Shown: positions 6,032-14,097 of the stretch, in pieces | Position numbering within the stretch: the stretch's first letter is position 1 | Layout: every line of letters starts with the position of its first letter | Assembly (NCBI GenBank): GCA_024692105.1 | Contig: JAILMZ010000089.1 | Location: 1 to 22,815, forward strand | Source of the DNA: Saccharofermentans sp. | GTDB taxonomy: Bacteria > Bacillota_A > Clostridia > Saccharofermentanales > Saccharofermentanaceae | Direction of reading: 5' to 3' | DNA: 22,815 bases | Program-made: the position numbers and the translations under genes | The notes under the pieces: model-generated | The model's input: only the letters and a program-made list of their open reading frames with translations | The model's database searches: none | What the model was told of the DNA's origin: nothing

Positions 6032-7084
6032 ATGCAGTTGGACGATCGCAAAAAACAGGTTCTCCACGCCATCGTAGACGACTATGTATCGACCAACGAG
6101 CCGGTAGGTTCGAAGGCCCTTATAGAGCGCCACGATTTCCGCGTGAGTTCCGCGACGCTCAGGAACGAGATGGCCGAGCTCGAGAAGCTGGGGTATATCG
6201 AGAAGCCCCACACATCCGCAGGCCGCATCCCGTCCGACAGGGGCTACCGCGAATACGTCGACTCGCTCATGACGGTCGATCAGTTGTCTCCCGAAGAACA
6301 GTTCGAGATCAAGAGAAATATAGATGAGAGCCTTGACGAGGTTACCGACCTCATCAAGAATGCCACGCAGACTCTTTCCAAGCAGACAGGCTTCGTATCT
6401 CTTGCCATGAGCCCGAGGCTCAGGAAGAGTTACCTGACGCAGCTCAAGATCCTCATGATCGAGCCCGGCAAGGCGCTCGTGGTCATGGTGCTCTCGGCAG
6501 GCGTTGTTAAGGACAAGGTCGTAAGGATCCCGAACTTCATTACCGATGAGCAGATGTTCAAGATCTCTTCAGCTGTGGAAAAGCACCTTACGGGCAAGCC
6601 TTTGGATGAGATCACGCTCGTTACGGTCGAGACTTCTCTTACCGATACCGAGATCCCGAACCCTCTGCTCAAGCAGGTGCTCTACGAAGCATACACCGCC
6701 ATCAAGCAGGCAGACGAGCTTAACATCTACCTCGAAGGCGAGCACAGGATGTTAGAACTCCCCGACTTCTCATCGCTCGGCAGGGCAAGAGAACTCCTCG
6801 GCACTCTGTCAGACTCGAGCATGGTCGCAGGCTATGTCAACGAGATGCAGGGAACCGCTGAAGAGAAGGGCACGCAGGATACCTACATGATAAGGATCGG
6901 CCAGGAGATCGCGCTCGAAGGACTTGAGGACTGCAGCTTCATCACGGCAACTTACAACTTAAGCGATTCGGTCTCCGGCAACATCGGAGTCATCGGTCCG
7001 AAGAGAATGGAATATGCGAAGGTAATATCGCAGATAGATTTTGTTAAGAAGACACTCAACGAGAATATAAAGAGATTAACGTAA
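6032..7084 (+). CDS. hrcA: Heat-inducible transcription repressor HrcA
   Basis: A 350-aa repressor of class I heat-shock genes. The N-terminal winged helix is clear: residues about 3-70, with VLHAIVDDYVSTNEPVGSK, then SSATLRNEMAELEKLGYI and the PHTSAGRIPSDRGYR wing motif. The remainder is the GAF-like/dimerisation part and ends FVKKTLNENIKRLT. HrcA binds CIRCE and depends on GroEL for folding, which couples it to chaperone load. AAAGGGA lies about 8 nt before ATG. It is first in the operon and autoregulated by the CIRCE element just upstream; grpE starts 17 nt after its stop. Confidence 0.97.
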   Translation: MQLDDRKKQVLHAIVDDYVSTNEPVGSKALIERHDFRVSSATLRNEMAELEKLGYIEKPHTSAGRIPSDRGYREYVDSLMTVDQLSPEEQFEIKRNIDESLDEVTDLIKNATQTLSKQTGFVSLAMSPRLRKSYLTQLKILMIEPGKALVVMVLSAGVVKDKVVRIPNFITDEQMFKISSAVEKHLTGKPLDEITLVTVETSLTDTEIPNPLLKQVLYEAYTAIKQADELNIYLEGEHRMLELPDFSSLGRARELLGTLSDSSMVAGYVNEMQGTAEEKGTQDTYMIRIGQEIALEGLEDCSFITATYNLSDSVSGNIGVIGPKRMEYAKVISQIDFVKKTLNENIKRLT

Positions 7085-7101
7085 GAAGGGAAGGATAGTG
7101 A

Positions 7102-7743
7102 ATGGCAGACGACGGTAAAGAGATATTTTTCGGGATGGACGAGGAGCCTGTGAAGGACGAACCTCTGACGGCCGAAGCGGAGGATGCGGCTATGGCTGAT
7201 GCACAGGCTGCGGAAGGTCCCGCCGAGGATAAAGAACCCTCTGTTCCGGAAACCGAAGAAGATACCGGCAGTGAGCCGGAACAAGCGCAGGATACATCCG
7301 GTCTTGCAAAAGAGTTGGAAGAGGCAAAGAGCCGCTACCTGTACCTCTATGCAGAGTACGACAACTACCGCAAGAGGACCACGAAAGAGAAAGAGAACCT
7401 CTACGCTGACGCGGTAGCAAAGGTTACGGGAGAATTCCTCGGAGTAATCGACAACATCGACCGTGCGATAGATTCTTCCAAGAATGCTGACGCCGATTCG
7501 ATCGAAGCGGTCATCCAGGGACTCGAGATGGTAGGAAAGCAATCCTACGAGATCCTTGCAAAGATCGGCATCGAGGAGATCCCCGCAGAGCGCGGAACAA
7601 AGTTCGATCCGAACCTGCACGAAGCGGTAATGCACGTCGAAGACGAAGAACTCGGAGAGCAGGAGATCGCACAGGTATTCCAGAAGGGATACATCTACAA
7701 GGAAAGAGTTGTAAGACATGCAGTCGTGCAGGTCGCAAACTGA
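7102..7743 (+). CDS. grpE: Nucleotide exchange factor GrpE
   Basis: A 213-aa co-chaperone that releases ADP from DnaK. Residues 1-70 are an acidic, likely disordered tail rich in Glu, Asp and Ala. A coiled coil follows (about 70-110, with [20 protein letters not shown], the conserved dimer segment), and residues 110-213 form the four-helix and beta-wing part, with [14 protein letters not shown] and the closing [11 protein letters not shown] typical of GrpE. AAGGGAAGGA precedes the ATG. It lies between hrcA and clpP, with 31 nt to the next gene. Confidence 0.96.
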   Translation: MADDGKEIFFGMDEEPVKDEPLTAEAEDAAMADAQAAEGPAEDKEPSVPETEEDTGSEPEQAQDTSGLAKELEEAKSRYLYLYAEYDNYRKRTTKEKENLYADAVAKVTGEFLGVIDNIDRAIDSSKNADADSIEAVIQGLEMVGKQSYEILAKIGIEEIPAERGTKFDPNLHEAVMHVEDEELGEQEIAQVFQKGYIYKERVVRHAVVQVAN

Positions 7744-7774
7744 TAAAGATTATAAATGTAAAGGAGAAATAAAT

Positions 7775-8374
7775 ATGGACAGCATCAGATCAAGCCTGGT
7801 ACCTACAGTCATCGAGACCACCAACCGCGGTGAGCGCGCGTATGACATCTATTCAAGACTCCTCAAGGAGAGGATCGTAATCCTTTCCGAGGAAGTAAAC
7901 TCAGTAACGGCAAGCCTCATCACGGCTCAGCTCCTCTTCCTCGAGGCAGAGGATCCGGAGAAGGACATCCAGTTCTACATCAACAGCCCCGGAGGATCCG
8001 TATCTGACGGACTCATGATCTACGACACCATGAGACTCATCAAGCCTGACGTACAGACGATCTGCATGGGTATGGCAGCTTCAATGGGCTCCGTACTTCT
8101 TTCCGCAGGCACAAAGGGCAAGAGATGCATCCTGCCCAACGCGGAAGTAATGATCCACCAGCCTCTGGGCGGCGCTCAGGGCCAGGCAACAGAGATCCTC
8201 ATCGCAGCAGATCACATCAAAGACACAAGAGTAAGACTCAACCAGATCCTTGCGGACAACTGCGGCAAAGACCTCGAGACACTCATGAAGGATACTGACA
8301 GAGACCACTGGATGACAGCACAGGAAGCTCTCGACTACGGCATCGTAGACAAGATCCTTGAAAGCAAGAAATAA
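7775..8374 (+). CDS. clpP: ATP-dependent Clp protease proteolytic subunit ClpP
   Basis: A 199-aa serine protease subunit, the usual length. The start at 7775 is chosen over an in-frame ATG at 7718 inside grpE because AAGGAG precedes it by about 8 nt and the family begins here. The catalytic triad is S103 in MAASMGS, H128 in MIHQP and D177 in TDRDHWM. SPGGSV (71-76) and the [12 protein letters not shown] handle are also intact. Two stacked heptamers form the barrel that degrades proteins fed by ClpX or ClpC; no Clp ATPase gene is in the window. The odd point is its position between grpE and dnaK, which places it under CIRCE/HrcA; in Bacillus clpP is controlled by CtsR. A second clpP elsewhere in the genome is possible. 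Confidence 0.95.
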   Translation: MDSIRSSLVPTVIETTNRGERAYDIYSRLLKERIVILSEEVNSVTASLITAQLLFLEAEDPEKDIQFYINSPGGSVSDGLMIYDTMRLIKPDVQTICMGMAASMGSVLLSAGTKGKRCILPNAEVMIHQPLGGAQGQATEILIAADHIKDTRVRLNQILADNCGKDLETLMKDTDRDHWMTAQEALDYGIVDKILESKK

Positions 8375-8401
8375 TCAATTGGAATAGGGAGGACAAACAT
8401 T

Positions 8402-10288
8402 ATGTCTAAAATCATTGGTATCGACCTTGGTACAACAAACTCATGCGTTGCGGTTATGGAGGGCTCCGAGACGGTAGTCATTCCTAATCCGGAAGGCAAC
8501 AGAACAACACCTTCAGTAGTAGGTTTCACAAAGACAGGCGAGAGACTCATCGGTCAGGTCGCTAAGCGTCAGGCGGTAACAAACCCTGATAGGACCATCC
8601 AGTCCATCAAGCGTGAGATGGGATCCGACTACAAGGTATCCATCGACGACAAGCAGTACACACCTCAGGAGATCTCCGCGATGATCCTCGCGAAACTCAA
8701 GAGCGACGCAGAGGCTTACCTCGGACAGCCCGTAACAGAGGCAGTCATCACGGTTCCCGCATACTTCACTGACTCTCAGAGACAGGCAACAAAGGACGCA
8801 GGCCGTATCGCAGGTCTTGACGTTAAGAGAATCATCAACGAGCCTACGGCAGCTTCACTTGCTTACGGCCTCGACAAGGACGGCGATCAGAAGATCCTCG
8901 TATTCGACCTCGGCGGCGGTACGTTCGATGTCTCCATCATCGACATCGGTGACGGCGTATTCGAGGTTGTAGCTACGGCAGGTAACAACAGACTCGGCGG
9001 CGACGATTTCGACAACAAGATCGTTGACTACCTTGTTGATTCCTTCAAGAGCTCCGACGGAGTAGACTTAAGGAACGACCGTATGGCAATGCAGAGACTC
9101 AGAGAAGCTGCAGAGAAGGCTAAGATCGAGCTTTCCGGCGTTACATCTTCCAACATCAACCTGCCTTACATCACAGCTGATGCAACAGGTCCTAAGCACC
9201 TCGACGTAACACTCACAAGAGCTAAGTTCGACGAGCTCACATCAGACCTTGTACAAAAGACAATGGATCCTGTTAAGCGCGCACTTTCCGATGCAGGCTG
9301 CTCAGTATCCGACATCGACAAGATCATCCTCGTAGGCGGTTCCACAAGAATCCCCGCAGTCCAGGATGCAGTTAAGAACTATTTCGGCAAGGAGCCCTTC
9401 AAGGGCATCAACCCTGACGAGTGCGTCGCAGTAGGCGCAGCAATCCAGGGCGCAGTCCTCTCCGGCGATTCCACTGCCGGCCTCGTCCTCGTTGACGTTA
9501 CACCTCTGTCGCTCGGTATCGAGACAATGGGCGGTGTATGCACAAAGATCATCGAGAGAAACACGACCATCCCTGCAAAGAAGAGCCAGGTATTCTCCAC
9601 GGCTGCTGACGGACAGACTCAGGTTGAGATCCACGTCCTCCAGGGTGAGCGTGAGATGGCAGCCGCAAACAAGACACTCGGCAACTTTATCCTCGACGGT
9701 ATCGCACCGGCACCCCGTGGCGTACCTCAGATCGAAGTTACTTTCGACATCGACGCAAACGGTATCGTTAACGTAAGCGCCAAGGATAAGGGCACAGGCA
9801 GAGAGCAGCAGATCACGATCCAGTCTTCCTCCAACATGAGCGAGGCGGACATCCAGAAGGCTGTCAAGGAAGCCGAGATGCACGCTGCTGAGGATAAGGC
9901 AAACAAGGAGAAGGTAGAGACCAAGAACCAGGCCGAGTCCACAGTATATCAGGCAGAGAAGACTCTCAAGGATGCAGGCGACAAGATCTCCGAAGCAGAC
10001 AAGGCTCCCGTAAACGCTGAGATCCAGAAGCTCAAGGATGCCATCGCTGCTGACGATCAGGAAGCAATGAAGAAGGGCACGGACGATGTTCTCCAGGCTC
10101 TCTACAAGGTTTCCGAGAAACTCTACCAGCAGGCAGGCGGCGCTCAGGGCGCAGCAGGCGATCCGGGTGCGGCAGGTGCAGGCGCAAACGCAGGCCCGTC
10201 CGCTGAGGATTTCGCAGGCTACGGCACAGAGGACGTTAACGGCAATGCAGCAGACGACGGCTTCAAGAACGCCGGCGGAGACTTCTGA
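8402..10288 (+). CDS. dnaK: Chaperone DnaK (Hsp70)
   Basis: A 628-aa Hsp70. The ATPase domain shows [16 protein letters not shown] at the N-terminus, [12 protein letters not shown] near 180 and [11 protein letters not shown] near 310; the linker is [17 protein letters not shown]. The substrate domain and helical lid follow. The N-terminal lobe lacks the roughly 24-residue insertion of Gram-negative DnaKs, fitting a Firmicute. GGAGG lies shortly before ATG. The lid ends in a Gly/Ala-rich segment and closes GFKNAGGDF, without the acidic EEV-type end common in bacterial DnaK. It works with GrpE upstream and DnaJ downstream. Strong codon bias, with many AAG and CTC codons, suggests high expression. 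Confidence 0.98.
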   Translation: MSKIIGIDLGTTNSCVAVMEGSETVVIPNPEGNRTTPSVVGFTKTGERLIGQVAKRQAVTNPDRTIQSIKREMGSDYKVSIDDKQYTPQEISAMILAKLKSDAEAYLGQPVTEAVITVPAYFTDSQRQATKDAGRIAGLDVKRIINEPTAASLAYGLDKDGDQKILVFDLGGGTFDVSIIDIGDGVFEVVATAGNNRLGGDDFDNKIVDYLVDSFKSSDGVDLRNDRMAMQRLREAAEKAKIELSGVTSSNINLPYITADATGPKHLDVTLTRAKFDELTSDLVQKTMDPVKRALSDAGCSVSDIDKIILVGGSTRIPAVQDAVKNYFGKEPFKGINPDECVAVGAAIQGAVLSGDSTAGLVLVDVTPLSLGIETMGGVCTKIIERNTTIPAKKSQVFSTAADGQTQVEIHVLQGEREMAAANKTLGNFILDGIAPAPRGVPQIEVTFDIDANGIVNVSAKDKGTGREQQITIQSSSNMSEADIQKAVKEAEMHAAEDKANKEKVETKNQAESTVYQAEKTLKDAGDKISEADKAPVNAEIQKLKDAIAADDQEAMKKGTDDVLQALYKVSEKLYQQAGGAQGAAGDPGAAGAGANAGPSAEDFAGYGTEDVNGNAADDGFKNAGGDF

Positions 10289-10294
10289 TATAAT
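10286..10294 (+). promoter_or_regulatory. Possible internal extended -10 promoter for dnaJ-prmA
   Basis: TGA-TATAAT: the TGA stop codon of dnaK supplies the TGn of an extended -10 promoter and a perfect TATAAT follows. Transcription would start near 10301, 33 nt before dnaJ. No good -35 is present, which extended -10 promoters can do without. It could also be a chance match. Confidence 0.4.
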
Positions 10295-10333
10295 CGTTGT
10301 TCGGTAATTCCCAGGTAGAACGGAGGAGTTAAT

Positions 10334-11473
10334 TTGGCTAACGATTATTACGATATACTCGGCGTAGACCGCAGTGCATCTGATGATGAACTCAAGAAGG
10401 CCTTCAGACAGAAGGTCAAGCAGTATCACCCGGACCTTCATCCGGGCGATGCCGAAGCCGAGGCCAAATTCAAGGAAGTAAACGAAGCTTATACGATCCT
10501 TTCGGATAAGGAAAAGAGAGCGAGATACGATCAGTTCGGCAAGGCCGGAGTCGACGGTAACGGCTTCGGCGGCGCCGGCTACGGCGGTTTCGGCGGAGCG
10601 GGATTTGAGGATGTCGATCTAGGCGACATCTTCAATTCGTTCTTCGGAGGCGGATCTTCAAGGACGAGAAGGAGGAACGGACCCCAGCAGGGTGCGAACC
10701 TCAAGTACGGCATGACGCTCGAGTTCATGGAAGCTGCTTTCGGATGCGAGAAGGACATCACCATAAGCAAGCAGGACAAATGCAGCGCCTGCGGAGGTTC
10801 AGGTTCGCAGCCGGGAAGCGCGCCCGAGACATGCTCCAGGTGCCGCGGTGCCGGAAGAGTTCAGGAGCAGATGCAGAGCCTTTTCGGCATGACCATGGTC
10901 ACGAAAACGTGCCCCATGTGCCAGGGAAGAGGAACGGTCATCAAGACCCCCTGCACGACCTGCCACGGCAAGGGCCGCACGCAGATCACGAAGAAACTGC
11001 ACATCAAGATCCCCGCAGGTGTCGATGCCGGCGACATGCTCCCCATCAAGGGCGAGGGTGAACCGGGTTCCAACGGCGGACCTTACGGCGATCTGTACAT
11101 TCAGTTCCGCGTTAAGAAGCATGACCTGTTCACCAGAGAAGGCATGAACACTTTCTGCGAGGTCCCGATAACTTATGCGCAGGCTGCGCTGGGCGGAGAC
11201 ATCGAGCTCCCGACCATTTACGGCAAGGTCGCATATAAGCTCAAAGAGGGAACCCAGCCGGGAGACACATACACTCTGAGAGGACAGGGCATACCCAACA
11301 AGAACAATCCGAACATGAAGGGCGACCATACCTGCAGGTTCTCTATCGAGGTACCGACAGGACTTAACAGGGATCAGAAGCAGAAGCTCGCTGATTTCAA
11401 CGCCACGCTGACGGACAGGAACTATTCCAAGAGCAGCGCATTCATGCAGAAGATAAAGAATCTTTTTAAGTAA
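10334..11473 (+). CDS. dnaJ: Chaperone DnaJ (Hsp40), TTG start
   Basis: A 379-aa type I Hsp40, standard length. The J domain (1-70) has the HPD motif at H32-P33-D34 that triggers DnaK ATPase. A Gly/Phe-rich segment (about 72-110) precedes four zinc-binding CxxCxGxG repeats: CSACGGSG near 150, CSRCRGAG, CPMCQGRG and CTTCHGKG near 206. The C-terminal substrate domains follow. The start codon is TTG at 10334, supported by GGAGGAG at 10322-10328 only 5 nt away and by MANDYYDILGV aligning with the family start. prmA follows after 9 nt. Confidence 0.97.
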   Translation: MANDYYDILGVDRSASDDELKKAFRQKVKQYHPDLHPGDAEAEAKFKEVNEAYTILSDKEKRARYDQFGKAGVDGNGFGGAGYGGFGGAGFEDVDLGDIFNSFFGGGSSRTRRRNGPQQGANLKYGMTLEFMEAAFGCEKDITISKQDKCSACGGSGSQPGSAPETCSRCRGAGRVQEQMQSLFGMTMVTKTCPMCQGRGTVIKTPCTTCHGKGRTQITKKLHIKIPAGVDAGDMLPIKGEGEPGSNGGPYGDLYIQFRVKKHDLFTREGMNTFCEVPITYAQAALGGDIELPTIYGKVAYKLKEGTQPGDTYTLRGQGIPNKNNPNMKGDHTCRFSIEVPTGLNRDQKQKLADFNATLTDRNYSKSSAFMQKIKNLFK

Positions 11474-11482
11474 GAGACAGTT

Positions 11483-12517
11483 ATGAGCCAGGTCATGAAA
11501 TGGGTGGAGATCACCATACGTACGACGGAAGAAGCCGCAGACGCCATCAGCGAGATGCTCGCACAGATCGGCGCTGACGGCATCGCCGCTACGGATCCTT
11601 ATGAATTCAGGAACACTATTGAAAACGACCCGTTAAGTTACTGCGACGACGGCACGATCGAATCCTACGGTGAGGATGTCGTGATCAAGGCGTATTTCGC
11701 GGAGCTCGACGGCGGATACTTCCGCATGGGCCCGAAGAGCGAAGAGTTCGTCGATCCCAACGGCGTCGGCATGATCTACGGCAACATAACCAACAAGACG
11801 ATGGCTGTATCCGATGCCATCGAATACATCAAGACCAGGCTTTCTGAGATAGGCGAGTTCCTTGACATCGGCAAGGGTTTCGAAGGCTATTCCTACGTCA
11901 AGGACGAAGACTGGGCAAACAACTGGAAGAAGTATTACCACGCATTCAAGATCTCGGACCGCGTCGCAATCTGCCCTTCGTGGATAGATCCGGAGACGAT
12001 CGAAGCCGAGAACAAGATAATCCTGGATCCGGGTTCTGCGTTCGGCACGGGCTCCCACGAGACGACTGCCATGTGCGCCAAGATCCTGGACAAATACATG
12101 GAGCAGGGAGTAAGCCTCCTTGACCTCGGAACGGGCTCGGGAATCCTCGCGATAATCGCCAAGGCCCTGGGTGCGGGCGATGTCGAGGCTGTGGATATCG
12201 ACAGTCTTGCCGTCAAGGTCGCAGAAGATAACTGCAGGATCAACGGCTGCGGAGACATCGACTGCTATACGGGCGAGCTCAAATCCGTCAAGAGGTCGGA
12301 TTACGATGTGATCGTGGCGAACATTATTGCCGACATCATCGCCGAGATCGCTCCCGACGTACCCGGCAGGCTGAAGTCCGGCGGACTGTTCATCTGTTCC
12401 GGTATCGTAAATACCAAAGCGCACCGTGTTGAGAAGGCTTTGGAGGATTCAGGCCTCATAAAGATCGCCACCGAAGAGGATAACGATTGGCGTGCATATG
12501 TATACCGCAAGCCTTAA
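11483..12517 (+). CDS. prmA: Ribosomal protein L11 methyltransferase PrmA
   Basis: A 344-aa S-adenosylmethionine-dependent methyltransferase that modifies ribosomal protein L11. The catalytic half shows AFGTGSHETT (about 186-195), SAM-binding LLDLGTGSGILAI (about 211-223), an acidic EAVDID loop after strand 2, and VANIIADII (about 277-285). The N-terminal substrate domain includes the PrmA-typical MKWVEITIRTTEEAADAI start. It is longer than common PrmAs, mainly from an insertion around residues 35-95. It lies 9 nt after dnaJ; dnaJ-prmA linkage is frequent in Firmicutes. No clear terminator follows. Confidence 0.94.
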   Translation: MSQVMKWVEITIRTTEEAADAISEMLAQIGADGIAATDPYEFRNTIENDPLSYCDDGTIESYGEDVVIKAYFAELDGGYFRMGPKSEEFVDPNGVGMIYGNITNKTMAVSDAIEYIKTRLSEIGEFLDIGKGFEGYSYVKDEDWANNWKKYYHAFKISDRVAICPSWIDPETIEAENKIILDPGSAFGTGSHETTAMCAKILDKYMEQGVSLLDLGTGSGILAIIAKALGAGDVEAVDIDSLAVKVAEDNCRINGCGDIDCYTGELKSVKRSDYDVIVANIIADIIAEIAPDVPGRLKSGGLFICSGIVNTKAHRVEKALEDSGLIKIATEEDNDWRAYVYRKP

Positions 12518-12644
12518 TTCTTTGTCATATTGACGAATTGTTAAAGGTAATTCCGCTCATTTGCCTTTTGGCATTGTACCCGAATTATGCGACTATTATT
12601 GGTGAATAACTATGCCCGTTGGAGAGCGGGGATTGAAGGTAAGA

Positions 12645-13994
12645 ATGTCGCAGGTTCTGTTAATATCAGATTCTATCGAGAATACGCGCTTTGACGTGGC
12701 GCGTAAGACTGCGACTTTCCGTTCTTACAACATAGAACCCGTTCTTGCGATCCCCCAGATCGATGCTCCCGACGGTTTTTCCAAGACGGATATAGGCGAG
12801 ATCCTCGACTACTGTTTCGAGGAATGCCATCCCGCGTGCATCGCATTAAGCCTCATAAGAGATCCGGAAGCTGTCAAGCTCGTTGCCGACAAGCTCGCTT
12901 CGACCGAGCACAATGCCGTCGTATCCGAGATCTCCCTGATCTCAAGGGAAGGCGAAGTCCTGGTTTCTTCCGAGACTTACGAGATGGTCATCAAGTACCT
13001 TCTGCCGCAGATCCAGTTCCTTTCGCTCAACATCTACGAGGCCGAGCTCTTTGCACAGATGAGCTGCAAGGGCAAGACGGACATCGAGAATGCGGCTCAG
13101 GCGATCTCCGCAAGGTTCGGCTGCATCGTTTACATCAACGGATCCATCAAGAGCCACTGGCATGACATCATCTGTTTCGGAGGCAAGACAAAGTGGCTCC
13201 GTGCCATCTCCGACGATACATACATTCCTGCTGACAAGTCCCTTCTCGCAGCGATTGCATGCGAGCTCTCCATGGACAAGTCGATAATCGAGGCTATCGT
13301 ATCTGCCAGAAAGTTCTTCTCGGCAGGTCATCCGCGCCCGGAAGATCCTTCTGCACCTGCAAAGGCTGAAGCTGCACCTAAGGCAGCTGCGCCCGCGCCC
13401 GCTCCGAGATCAGAGCCCGAGAAGAAGGCAGAACCTGCGAAGATAGAAGAGACCAAAGCCGCAGAAGCAGCGCCTGCAAAGCCTGCAGAACCCGCGAAAC
13501 CCGTGGCAAAGCCGACTTTCTCCTACAAGCCTTCCTACAGCACCGGCGGATATTCATTTACAGCCATGGCTGCCCAGAGAAGACGCGAGCAGGCTGAGGC
13601 TGCAAAGGCAAGGGCAGAAGAGCAGAAGAAGGAAGAGCCTAAGGCTGAAGCTAAGCCCGAGGTCAAGCCCGAAGTGAAGGCTGAAGCAAAAGCAGAGGAA
13701 GCAGCAAAGCCTGAATCAGAGCATGAGCCTGCTCCCGTAAAGTCTCTCGTATCTCCCGCAAAGAGCATCAGGGACATCGCAAGGTCTTTCGAGATGAAGG
13801 AAGTGAACGAGGAGATATCCAAGAAGTTCACCGAAGAGGCCAAGCCTGCGGTCACCAGCACCATCGAAGAGCCCGAGCCGGGTCCGAAGGGTACGGTATC
13901 CGAGATCAAGGAGCGCGAGAAGCGCACGGCCGAGCAGTCGCTGTCCGAACTCAAGGCATTGAAGGAACGTTTTAAGAATCTTTCCGAGATGTAA
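12645..13994 (+). CDS. Degenerate ThiD-like (HMP-P kinase fold) protein with low-complexity tail
   Basis: Read from ATG 12645 the protein has 449 aa. That start matches the family start before VLLISDS and has GAAGGT about 5 nt upstream; an in-frame ATG at 12612 would add 11 residues. Residues 1-229 follow E. coli ThiD in my hand alignment, best at 91-134 (ThiD VMLAKSGDPLLS and SRLLPQVSLITPNLPEA against ISLISREGEVLVS and IKYLLPQIQFLSLNIYEA), and again at the final helices (LLAAIACEL, ARKFFSAG). The phosphate/substrate GSDPSGGAG loop is replaced by SDSIENTRF, and the GTGC anion-hole motif by PADKS. Kinase activity is therefore unlikely. Residues 230-370 are an Ala/Pro/Glu/Lys-rich linker; 374-396 and 418-449 look helical or coiled-coil. 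Function unknown. Confidence 0.7.
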   Translation: MSQVLLISDSIENTRFDVARKTATFRSYNIEPVLAIPQIDAPDGFSKTDIGEILDYCFEECHPACIALSLIRDPEAVKLVADKLASTEHNAVVSEISLISREGEVLVSSETYEMVIKYLLPQIQFLSLNIYEAELFAQMSCKGKTDIENAAQAISARFGCIVYINGSIKSHWHDIICFGGKTKWLRAISDDTYIPADKSLLAAIACELSMDKSIIEAIVSARKFFSAGHPRPEDPSAPAKAEAAPKAAAPAPAPRSEPEKKAEPAKIEETKAAEAAPAKPAEPAKPVAKPTFSYKPSYSTGGYSFTAMAAQRRREQAEAAKARAEEQKKEEPKAEAKPEVKPEVKAEAKAEEAAKPESEHEPAPVKSLVSPAKSIRDIARSFEMKEVNEEISKKFTEEAKPAVTSTIEEPEPGPKGTVSEIKEREKRTAEQSLSELKALKERFKNLSEM

Positions 13995-14006
13995 CATTGT
14001 TACATC
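13988..14006. repeat. Palindrome spanning the stop codon and the next promoter's -35
   Basis: GATGTAAC (13988-13995) and GTTACATC (13999-14006) are perfect 8-bp arms around ATT. The left arm includes the TAA stop of the ThiD-like gene; the right arm overlaps the -35 box of the downstream promoter. With no T-run after it, a regulator-binding site is as likely as a weak terminator. Confidence 0.5.
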
Positions 14007-14024
14007 GCTTAATTTATGTATATT
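13997..14024 (+). promoter_or_regulatory. Promoter of the solute-binding lipoprotein gene
   Basis: TTGTTA (13997-14002), a 16-bp spacer and TATATT (14019-14024). Transcription near 14031 would leave a leader of about 67 nt before the ATG at 14098. The -35 is embedded in the palindrome at 13988-14006. Confidence 0.5.
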
Positions 14025-14097
14025 CTTGCCGTCTTAAACGTGGCGGGTAACACCTTTGGGACTTAAGGCAGGAAGATATATATATGGGGGTAATATT

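Noticed and set aside
9302..10441. 379-codon reverse frame opposite dnaK and dnaJ
   Set aside because: It is antisense to two unmistakable genes. Long antisense frames are a by-product of the strongly biased codon use there, and the peptide shows no domain.
11633..12424. 263-codon reverse frame opposite prmA, and similar ones opposite hrcA/grpE (6952-7719) and the low-complexity tail (13535-13954)
   Set aside because: Shadows of real genes without ribosome binding sites, promoters or recognisable domains.
12561..12611. Promoter and start at ATG 12612 for the ThiD-like gene
   Set aside because: TTGCCT-16-AATTAT and TATTAT are weak and inconsistent. The ATG at 12645 has a better ribosome binding site and matches the family's N-terminus.
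13330..13740. Repetitive Ala/Glu/Lys/Pro codons as a DNA repeat or CRISPR-like array
   Set aside because: The repetition is at the amino-acid level (low-complexity linker). Spacing is irregular and no spacer/repeat structure exists.
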